A DNA stretch of 11,849 bases from Coriobacteriaceae bacterium (lineage in GTDB: Bacteria; Actinomycetota; Coriobacteriia; Coriobacteriales; QAMH01). Numbering within the stretch: position 1 is the first letter of the stretch; every line of letters starts with the position of its first letter. The position numbers and the translations under genes are program-made. The stretch spans positions 1 to 11,849 of the forward strand of contig SFLO01000012.1 in NCBI GenBank assembly GCA_004553405.1, written 5' to 3'. Shown piece after piece: positions 6,909-11,849 of this stretch. The notes below the pieces were generated by a model. It was not told the origin of the DNA and did no database searches. It saw nothing but the letters and a program-made list of their open reading frames with translations.

Positions 6909-7709
6909 TTACCAGGTGCGAGAGCCCATCTCGCGGAACTGGGCGACCGTGGGGGCATGGGAATTCATGCCGCCGTCGACGTTGATGATCTGGCCGGTGA
7001 CGTAGGCGGCCTCGTCGCTGCCGAAGTACACGGCGGCGTGGGCGATGTCCTCGGGGCAGCCGTAGCGGTCGACCATGATGGAGCCCAGGAAGATGTCCTT
7101 GAGGGCCTGGGGCACCTTGGCCTCGTTCTGCGGGGTGACGATCAGGCCCGGGCGGATGCAGTTGCAGCGGATGCCCTGCTTGCCGTACTGCTGGGCGGTG
7201 TACTGGGTGAGGATGTCGACGCCGGCCTTGGCGCAGGCGTAGGCGGTGGAGCCCAGGTCGCCGCCGCAGGAGGCCATCGAGCCGATGTTGACGATGGAGC
7301 CGCCACCGTTCTCGAGCATGTAGGGCAGCGCGCACTTGATGGCGTAGAAGGTGCCGCGCAGGTCGCTTTGGACGATGGCGTCGAACATGTCGAGGGTGAG
7401 CTCATCGACGCGGCCATCCTTGAGCGCCACGTTGGCGGCGTTGTTGACCAGGATGTCGATCTTGCCGTAGTCCCTGGCGGTGTCTGCCATCAGGGCCTCG
7501 ATGCTTTCGGCCTGGGTGATGTCCATGAAGTGGTAGGAGGCCTTGCCGCCCTCTGCGGTGATCTCGTCGACGACCTCCTGGCCGCGGGCCTCGCGGCGGC
7601 CGCAGATGATGACCTGCGCGCCCTCCTTGGCGTACACCTTGGCGATGCCGATGCCGATGCCGCTGGTGGAGCCGGTGACGATTGCAACCTTACCTGAGAG
7701 CCTGCCCAT
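6909..7709 (-). CDS. Short-chain dehydrogenase/reductase (SDR) family oxidoreductase
   Basis: 266-residue classical SDR, an NAD(P)-dependent alcohol/ketone oxidoreductase. Dinucleotide-binding motif TGSTSGIG is at 12-19, the NNAA variant of NNAG at 89-92, catalytic Ser144 (NIGSMAS), and Tyr157/Lys161 in YACAK at the usual 13-residue distance from the Ser. GRR (37-39) after the second strand suggests NADP(H) rather than NAD(H), as an inference. At the position of the tetrad Asn (NxxG before a Phe) it has Asp116 (SDLRGTF), a known but less common variation. The C-terminus (VDGGMNSH) is intact. The start ATG has AAGGAGGT 7 bases upstream. The substrate cannot be assigned: sugars, polyols, hydroxysteroids and fatty-acid intermediates are all handled by this family. 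It lies 272 bases downstream of the symporter in the same direction and ends in a strong terminator. TATATT (7747-7752) about 38 bases upstream could be its own -10. Confidence 0.9.
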   Translation of the reverse strand: MGRLSGKVAIVTGSTSGIGIGIAKVYAKEGAQVIICGRREARGQEVVDEITAEGGKASYHFMDITQAESIEALMADTARDYGKIDILVNNAANVALKDGRVDELTLDMFDAIVQSDLRGTFYAIKCALPYMLENGGGSIVNIGSMASCGGDLGSTAYACAKAGVDILTQYTAQQYGKQGIRCNCIRPGLIVTPQNEAKVPQALKDIFLGSIMVDRYGCPEDIAHAAVYFGSDEAAYVTGQIINVDGGMNSHAPTVAQFREMGSRTW

Positions 7710-7843
7710 GGCGGGTACCTCCTTAATCGAGATTACGACACCACGAATATATGCCCTGCGCTGCCCGCACCCGCACCAAAGAGGCAACGCTATCCGCAAG
7801 CGGTGTCCCGCGTTCCCGCACTCCCCCGCCCCTGCGCCCTCCC

Positions 7844-7858
7844 GCCCTGCAGCAGGGC
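7844..7858. repeat. GCCCTGC-A-GCAGGGC perfect palindrome
   Basis: Two 7-base arms separated by one base, four bases from the larger hairpin at 7863-7898, in the symporter-SDR gap. As DNA it could be a protein-binding site; as RNA it would form a short hairpin with a tight loop. No function is evident. Confidence 0.55.
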
Positions 7859-7862
7859 ACAG

Positions 7863-7898
7863 CGAGAGGCCCGGGAGAACGGACTCCCGGGCCTCTCG
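7863..7898. terminator. 15-base perfect hairpin without T-tract between symporter and SDR
   Basis: CGAGAGGCCCGGGAG (7863-7877) and its exact complement (7884-7898) flank a 6-base loop. It lies 84 bases beyond the symporter stop codon. Neither strand has a T-run after it, so it is either a non-canonical terminator of the kind found in high-GC genomes, an mRNA-stabilising structure that lowers SDR relative to symporter expression, or a repeat element. The hairpin is certain from the sequence; the role is inferred. Confidence 0.6.
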
Positions 7899-7904
7899 GC
7901 ATGC

Positions 7905-7964
7905 GCTATGGGGGGCGTCAGGTTTGCTATGGGGGCGCTAGGCTTGCTGCGGGGAGTCTGGCTC
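7905..7964. repeat. Degenerate ~20-base tandem repeat (three units)
   Basis: Units begin at 7905 (GCTATGGGGGGCGTCAGG), 7926 (GCTATGGGGGCGCTAGG) and 7946 (GCTGCGGGGAGTCTGG), of 21, 20 and about 19 bases. The first two are close copies; the third is more diverged. They sit between the symporter stop codon (7982) and the hairpin at 7863-7898, in the transcript's 3' region. Confidence 0.6.
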
Positions 7965-7981
7965 GCCGCGGAGCGCCTGGG

Positions 7982-9577
7982 CTAGGCCTGCGCGGGGGCG
8001 TCGAGTTGCGACTCGACCTCGGCACCCAGGGCCGCCGTGGCGGGCACGGTGACCTTCTTGCTGTAGCCCGCGAAGCAGTGCTCCACGTGCTCCTTGGTGA
8101 TGCCGCTGGGCAGGATCGCGCTCAGGATGGGGAAGAACACCAGGCTGGCGACCATGCAGATGGCACCGCAGTTGATGGGGCTGGCGATGAAGCCAAAGGC
8201 CATGTTGGCCACGGTGAGGCCCACGCCCCAGGCAAAGCAGATCCAGGTGACGTACTTGCTGGCCTTCTTCATGTACAGGCCGTAGAGGAACGGTGCCAGG
8301 AAGCAGCCGGCCAGCGCGCCCCAGCTGTAGCCCATGAGCTGGGCGATGAAGGTGATGGAGCTGTTGTACTGCACCAGCGCGATACCGGCGGAGATGACGA
8401 CGAACACTGCCAGCAGGCCGCGCATCCACACCAGCTGGGACTTCTCGCTCATGTCCTTGATGAAGACGGGCTTGATGAAATCGAGGGTGAGGGTGGAGCT
8501 GGAGGTCAGGACCAGCGAGGACAGGGTGGACATGGAGGCGGAGAGCACCATGATCACGATGACGCCGATGAGGATGTCGGGCAGGGTGGAGAGCATGGTG
8601 GGGATGATGGAGTCGTAGCCGTTGGCCGGGACGAGCACGCCCGCGGCGTTGGTGGCGGTGCCCAGCTCGCCGCTGAACAGGCGGCCGAAGCCACCGAGGA
8701 AGTAGGAGCCGCCGGCGATGACGAGGGCGAAGATGGTGGAGATGATGGCGCCCTTGGTGATGGCGCTCTCAGACTCGATGGCGTAGAACTTCTGGACCAT
8801 CTGCGGCAGGCCCCAGGTGCCCAGCGAGGTGAGGATCACAACACCCAGCAGGTTGATCGGGTCGGGGCCGAACATACTCGCGAATACGCCCGGTACCGTG
8901 CCGTGGGGGATGGTGGCGTCGCTTTGGGTTGCCAGGCTGTTGATGGCGTCGACAAAGCCGCCCTGGCCGTTGAGCACGCACACGATGACGGCGACGATCG
9001 AGACCAGCATGATGGTGCCCTGGACGGTGTCGTTAAGCGCGGTGGCGCTGTAGCCGCCCCAGATGACGTAGATGCAGGTGACCACGGCCATCGCGATGAC
9101 GCACCACTCATAGGGGATGGCAAACGCCATGCCGAAGAGGCGGCCCAGGCCGTTGTACACAGACGCGGTGTAGGGGATCAGGAAGACGAAGATGATCAGC
9201 GCCGCGGCGATGCGCAGGGCGTTGGAGCCGTAGCGCTTGCCGAAGAACTCGGGCATGGTCTTGGCATCGAGGTGGTTGGTCATGATGCGGGTGCGGCGGC
9301 CGAGCACGAACCAAGCCAGCAGCGAGCCGATGATGACGTTGCCCAGGCCCGCCCAGAAGGCTGCCAGGCCGAACTTCCAGCCGAACTGGCCCGCGTAGCC
9401 GATGAACACGACGGCGGAGAAATAGCTGGTGCCGTAGGCGAAGGCCGACATCCAGGGGCCGATCTTGCGGCCGCCGAGGACGAAGCCGTCAACGCTGGTG
9501 GCCTTCTTACGACTGTAGTAGCCGATGTAGATGGTTGCTGCGACGAAGATGATCAGCAGCGCTATCTTGAAAATCAT
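7982..9577 (-). CDS. Sodium:solute symporter family (SSS) transporter
   Basis: 531-residue inner-membrane protein with about 13 hydrophobic segments, beginning with MIFKIALLIIFVAATIYIGYYS, typical of the SSS (PutP/PanF/SGLT) family with a LeuT-like fold. These proteins import proline, pantothenate, sugars, carboxylates or similar solutes together with Na+. Family signs: SVDGFVLGGRKIGPW with a following segment typical of TM2 (about 28-60), IYVIWGGYSATALNDTVQG (about 167-185), and LSASMSTLSSLVLTSSS (about 344-360), which aligns with the PutP Na+ site containing adjacent Ser/Thr. The C-terminal tail is cytoplasmic and Ala/Glu-rich. The length is normal. The start ATG has GAGGAA only 3 bases upstream, so spacing is short. 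The substrate is unknown. It is divergent from a LysR gene across a gap with a LysR-type site, and upstream of the SDR, which suggests the SDR may act on the imported compound. Confidence 0.92.
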   Translation of the reverse strand: MIFKIALLIIFVAATIYIGYYSRKKATSVDGFVLGGRKIGPWMSAFAYGTSYFSAVVFIGYAGQFGWKFGLAAFWAGLGNVIIGSLLAWFVLGRRTRIMTNHLDAKTMPEFFGKRYGSNALRIAAALIIFVFLIPYTASVYNGLGRLFGMAFAIPYEWCVIAMAVVTCIYVIWGGYSATALNDTVQGTIMLVSIVAVIVCVLNGQGGFVDAINSLATQSDATIPHGTVPGVFASMFGPDPINLLGVVILTSLGTWGLPQMVQKFYAIESESAITKGAIISTIFALVIAGGSYFLGGFGRLFSGELGTATNAAGVLVPANGYDSIIPTMLSTLPDILIGVIVIMVLSASMSTLSSLVLTSSSTLTLDFIKPVFIKDMSEKSQLVWMRGLLAVFVVISAGIALVQYNSSITFIAQLMGYSWGALAGCFLAPFLYGLYMKKASKYVTWICFAWGVGLTVANMAFGFIASPINCGAICMVASLVFFPILSAILPSGITKEHVEHCFAGYSKKVTVPATAALGAEVESQLDAPAQA

Positions 9578-9656
9578 TGGTTCCTCGCTTTATCCCAAAG
9601 GTGAACAATGTGGGGGAAACACTACCATTGGGTTGCGCGCTGTTCCAAAGTTCATA

Positions 9657-9667
9657 GTTAATATAAC
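9657..9667. promoter_or_regulatory. GTTA-ATA-TAAC palindrome nested in TCATA-N15-TATGA
   Basis: A perfect 11-base palindrome (GTTAATATAAC) lies 80 bases upstream of the symporter start, flanked by inverted TCATA (9652-9656) and TATGA (9672-9676). It sits in the AT-rich core of the divergent region and includes TATATT on the minus strand, a possible symporter -10. It may be a promoter plus operator, or the second half of a LysR regulatory region. No proper -35 was found. Confidence 0.4.
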
Positions 9668-9712
9668 AATTTATGATAGGACTAGCGGCTGCTTGCGCTA
9701 CCATGTGCTCAG

Positions 9713-9735
9713 CTTGATTGTTTCGTTTTATCAAG
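9713..9735. promoter_or_regulatory. LysR-type binding site, perfect CTTGAT-N11-ATCAAG dyad
   Basis: CTTGAT (9713-9718) and ATCAAG (9730-9735) are perfect 6-base inverted arms 11 bases apart, exactly the T-N11-A design that LysR-family regulators recognise. It is centred about 61 bases upstream of the lysR ATG and about 147 bases upstream of the symporter ATG. This position fits autorepression and activation of the divergent symporter. Confidence 0.65.
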
Positions 9736-9784
9736 GGTGCTGTGACTGTTTGTCAAAGCTCCACCACGCGCAGCAAGGAGCATC

Positions 9785-10660
9785 ATGGACGCCAAGCGCT
9801 ACACCGCCTTCGTTTCTGCGGTCGAGACCAAGAGCCTCTCCGGTGCCGGCAAGGAGCTGGGCTACACCCCCAGCGGCATCATCCGCCTCATCAACGCGCT
9901 CGAAGACGAGCTGGGCTTCCCCCTGCTCATCCGCAGCAGCACGGGCGTCGAGCCCACGGCAGAAGGGCGCCGCATGCTGCCCATCTTCCAGCAGATGGTC
10001 AAGCTCAACGAGAAAGCCCAGCAGACCAGTGCGCGCATCCGCGGCCTGGCCGAGGGCACGCTCACCGTGGGCGCGCTCGACAGCATCGCCGTGCGCTGGC
10101 TGCCCCAGGTGATCAGCGAGTACCAGCGCAGGTTCCCCGCCGTCAAAGTCAACGTGGTGGAAGGCAGCGACACCCGCCTGCTGCGCAAGCTCGAGCGCCA
10201 CGCCATCGACATCTGCATCTTCCACGGAGACCACAGCAAGCTGGAGTGGACGCCGCTGGGCACCCAGGAGCTCGTGGTGTGGGCACCGGCCGGCTCCCCC
10301 CTGCTCAAGCACCAGAGCCTGCTGCTGGCCGAGCTCGACGGCCAGCCCTTCATCCGCATACACCCCGAGGACAACGACACCTTCGACAAGCTGTTCTTCC
10401 AGAAGGGGCTGGAGCCGGACGTGCGCTTCACCACCGGCAGCTGCCAGACGGCCTACTCCATGGTGAGCGCGGGCCTGGGCATGACGCTGTACTGCAACGG
10501 CATCGCCGAGACCTGGCAGGGTAACGTCGAGGTGAGGCCGCTCACGCCCCAGCGCTTTGTGGAGTTTGGCGCGGCAACCCTGCCTGCACCTGAAACCTCC
10601 CCTGCCGTCGAGGAGTTCTTGCAGGTGGCCAAGGAGTTTGCAGGCACCTGGCCGAAGTAG
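9785..10660 (+). CDS. LysR family transcriptional regulator
   Basis: 291-residue LysR-type regulator. The winged HTH is at residues 4-62 (FVSAVETKSLSGAGKELGYTPSG, then a wing with FPLLIRSSTGVEPTAEG). A linker helix (about 65-90) leads to a substrate-binding, periplasmic-binding-protein-like effector domain starting GTLTVGALDSIAVRWLP. It is soluble and works as a tetramer binding a small inducer. The length is normal. The start ATG has AAGGAG 4 bases upstream. It is divergent from the symporter, the classical arrangement in which LysR controls its neighbour and itself; a T-N11-A dyad lies in the shared gap. The inducer is presumably related to the transported compound, but this is not shown by the sequence. 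Its 3' end is 21 bases before a giant inverted repeat. Confidence 0.93.
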   Translation: MDAKRYTAFVSAVETKSLSGAGKELGYTPSGIIRLINALEDELGFPLLIRSSTGVEPTAEGRRMLPIFQQMVKLNEKAQQTSARIRGLAEGTLTVGALDSIAVRWLPQVISEYQRRFPAVKVNVVEGSDTRLLRKLERHAIDICIFHGDHSKLEWTPLGTQELVVWAPAGSPLLKHQSLLLAELDGQPFIRIHPEDNDTFDKLFFQKGLEPDVRFTTGSCQTAYSMVSAGLGMTLYCNGIAETWQGNVEVRPLTPQRFVEFGAATLPAPETSPAVEEFLQVAKEFAGTWPK

Positions 10661-10681
10661 AGCCTTCGTAACCCACACTGC

Positions 10682-10859
10682 GTGCTGAGGGGACGGGGCC
10701 TCCCCGGGCGAACACTGCGGAGAAGAGCCCGAACGCAGGCACCGCGGGAGCGAGGACTGTCTGAGCGAGCGAAGCGAGCGAGTTCCGCAGCTGCGGTGCC
10801 GGAGTGAGGGCTCGGGTGCGGAGCACTGTTCGCCCGGGGAGGCCCCGTCCCCTCGGCAC
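10682..10859. repeat. 178-base palindromic element (33-base arms) between convergent lysR and hisI
   Basis: Arms 10682-10714 and 10827-10859 pair at 32 of 33 positions by Watson-Crick rules plus one G-T, including GAGGGGACGGGG and CCCCGTCCCCTC. After a C-C mismatch the pairing resumes with TGC/GCA, then GAGCCC (10725-10730) with GGGCTC (10808-10813), then GGCACCGC (10738-10745) with GCGGTGCC (10793-10800). This leaves a 47-base apex containing a mirror repeat GAGCGAGCGA-AGCGAGCGAG (10763-10782). It nearly fills the gap, ending 8 bases from the hisI stop codon. It could act as a bidirectional terminator, but no T-tracts follow. The size and internal symmetry look more like a mobile palindromic repeat unit (REP/MITE-like). 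No reading frame with family features is seen in it. Confidence 0.85.
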
Positions 10860-10866
10860 TCGCCGG

Positions 10867-11181
10867 CTAGCCCAGCGGGATCTGACGGTAGAAGCAGGAG
10901 TGGGCGCCGGTGTGGCAGGCGGGGCCGGCGGGGTCGACCCTGCACAGCAGGCAGTCCTCGTCGCAGTCGTAGTAGAGCTCGCGCACGTGCTGGATGTTGC
11001 CGCTGGTTGCGCCCTTGTTCCACAGCTCCTGGCGGCTGCGGCTCCAAAACCAGGTGGTGCCGGTGCTGCGGGTGAGCTCGAGGCTCTCCTCGTTCATCCA
11101 AGCCACCATCAAGACGTCGCCGGTGGCATGCTCTTGCACTACGCAGGGAATCAGTCCCTGCTCGTTGAACTTGAGGTTCAT
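10867..11181 (-). CDS. hisI: Phosphoribosyl-AMP cyclohydrolase HisI
   Basis: 104-residue enzyme of histidine biosynthesis that opens the adenine ring of phosphoribosyl-AMP (third step), cytoplasmic. Family blocks are all present: VAWMN (26-30), [21 protein letters not shown] (42-61), the metal-binding DCDEDC cluster (Asp72, Asp74, Asp76 and Cys73), and [12 protein letters not shown] with Cys89 and Cys96 as remaining zinc ligands. It is the single-domain form, without the fused HisE pyrophosphohydrolase found in enterobacteria. The start ATG 11181 is chosen because homology begins right there; its ribosome binding site is poor (TTGGAATTCGC), so translation may depend on coupling or be low. It is downstream of hisF by 70 bases in the same direction, probably the last gene of the operon. 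Confidence 0.96.
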   Translation of the reverse strand: MNLKFNEQGLIPCVVQEHATGDVLMVAWMNEESLELTRSTGTTWFWSRSRQELWNKGATSGNIQHVRELYYDCDEDCLLCRVDPAGPACHTGAHSCFYRQIPLG

Positions 11182-11251
11182 GCGAATTCCAATCTTTGTT
11201 AGCTCGCACTTGCGCCGGGCCCGCATGCGAACCGGGCAGGGCCTTGCCGCC

Positions 11252-11849
11252 TTACAACCTGACGGGGATGCCCTGAGCGGCCATGTACTCCTTCACCTGG
11301 CGCACGCTCAGCTCGCCGAAGTGGAAGACGCTGGCGGCCAGCACGGCGTCTGCCTCGCCGTCGATGATGCCCTCGGCAAAGTGCTCGAGCTTGCCCACGC
11401 CGCCGCTGGCGATGACGGGGATGTCCACCGCGCGCGCAACGGCGCGGGTGAGGGGGATGTCGAAGCCGTCCTTGCTGCCGTCGCAGTCCATGCTGGTGAG
11501 CAGGATCTCTCCCGCACCGCGCTTGGCTGCCTCCACGGCCCACTCCACGGCGTCAACACCCGTGTCCTCGCGGCCGCCGCGCACGTAGGCCGTCCACTTG
11601 TTGGGGTTGCCCGGCACCTGCTTGGCGTCGATGGCCACCAGCACCGCCTGGCTGCCAAAGGCCAGGCTGCCGGCGGTGATCAGGCTGGGGTCGCGCAGGG
11701 CCGCGCTGTTGAGCGAGACCTTGTCTGCTCCCGCGGCAATCATGGTGCGCATGTCAGCCACGGTCTTGAAGCCACCGCCCACAGCATAGGGGATGTGCAC
11801 CTCGCGGCTGGCACGGCTCGCCATGTCGATGACGGTGCCGCGGCCCTCG
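11252..11849 (-). CDS. hisF: Imidazole glycerol phosphate synthase subunit HisF (N-terminus outside window)
   Basis: The C-terminal 198 residues of the cyclase subunit, which with the HisH glutaminase makes imidazole glycerol phosphate and AICAR. It is a (beta/alpha)8 barrel. Visible: [15 protein letters not shown] with the phosphate-binding [28 protein letters not shown] with the conserved central Asp, [20 protein letters not shown] with the second catalytic Asp, and [15 protein letters not shown] with the second phosphate loop. The C-terminus (QGIPVRL) is short and normal. About 55 residues, including the first catalytic Asp, lie beyond the window. hisI follows 70 bases downstream; the order hisF-hisI is that of many histidine operons. 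Confidence 0.96.
   Translation of the reverse strand, partial: EGRGTVIDMASRASREVHIPYAVGGGFKTVADMRTMIAAGADKVSLNSAALRDPSLITAGSLAFGSQAVLVAIDAKQVPGNPNKWTAYVRGGREDTGVDAVEWAVEAAKRGAGEILLTSMDCDGSKDGFDIPLTRAVARAVDIPVIASGGVGKLEHFAEGIIDGEADAVLAASVFHFGELSVRQVKEYMAAQGIPVRL

Noticed and set aside
6751..7335. Upstream extension of the MerR reading frame to an ATG at 7335
   Set aside because: The extension runs through the terminator and antisense-frame of the SDR gene; MerR homology and the AGGAGG site both place the start at 6750.
7732..7748. ATT-N11-AAT upstream of the SDR as a second LysR site
   Set aside because: It fits the minimal T-N11-A form but has 3-base arms, does not resemble the CTTGAT-N11-ATCAAG site, and can easily occur by chance.
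7751..9604. Long plus-strand open frame opposite the symporter
   Set aside because: The composition (Gly, Asp, Ala, His, Glu) is that of the reverse complement of membrane-protein codons, and there is no recognisable domain. The symporter reading is strong.
10661..10866. CRISPR array or tRNA in the lysR-hisI gap
   Set aside because: The repeats there are inverted, not regularly spaced direct repeats, and no cloverleaf or CCA-like end is present.

Overview
The window is GC-rich, densely packed bacterial DNA. G/C-rich codons, strong AGGAGG-type ribosome binding sites, GTG/TTG starts, an actinobacterial-style LexA-like box, a HelD helicase and a tandem-MerR (TioE-like) regulator all fit an actinobacterium. 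My best guess is the class Coriobacteriia (gut Eggerthella/Collinsella/Olsenella relatives). That placement is an inference from overall style, not from a marker gene.

Layout. 1-566 (-) is the N-terminal part of a methionyl-tRNA-synthetase-like class I tRNA ligase, cut by the window edge. 629-1240 (-) is a small serine recombinase with no partner transposase in sight. 1395-1868 (-) is a GNAT acetyltransferase of the spermidine/diamine acetyltransferase type. The divergent gap 1869-2110 holds a sigma70-like promoter reading toward the GNAT gene, with a near-perfect LexA (SOS) box in its spacer. 2111-3973 (+) is a complete RecQ helicase. 4082-6016 (+) is a HelD/UvrD-like helicase predicted to act on RNA polymerase. 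These two form a nucleic-acid maintenance block.

5944-6750 (-) is a two-HTH MerR regulator whose 3' end overlaps the 3' end of helD by 73 bases. 6909-7709 (-) is a short-chain dehydrogenase ending in a strong intrinsic terminator. 7982-9577 (-) is a sodium:solute symporter. 9785-10660 (+) is a divergently transcribed LysR regulator. The 207-base, AT-rich gap between symporter and LysR carries a perfect CTTGAT-N11-ATCAAG dyad of the LysR T-N11-A type. LysR, symporter and dehydrogenase therefore look like one regulated uptake-and-oxidation/reduction module whose substrate cannot be read from the sequence.

10867-11181 (-) is hisI and 11252-11849 (-) is hisF (N-terminus off the window), the distal end of a histidine biosynthesis operon. 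Between the convergent lysR and hisI genes lies the most striking non-coding structure: a 178-base palindromic element with 33-base arms (32 Watson-Crick pairs plus one G-T), two further internal stems and a GAGCGAGC mirror-repeat apex. A second long perfect hairpin without a T-tract, next to degenerate 20-base tandem repeats, lies between the symporter and dehydrogenase genes. No tRNA, rRNA, CRISPR array or insertion sequence was seen. No gene-free stretch exceeds 300 bases.
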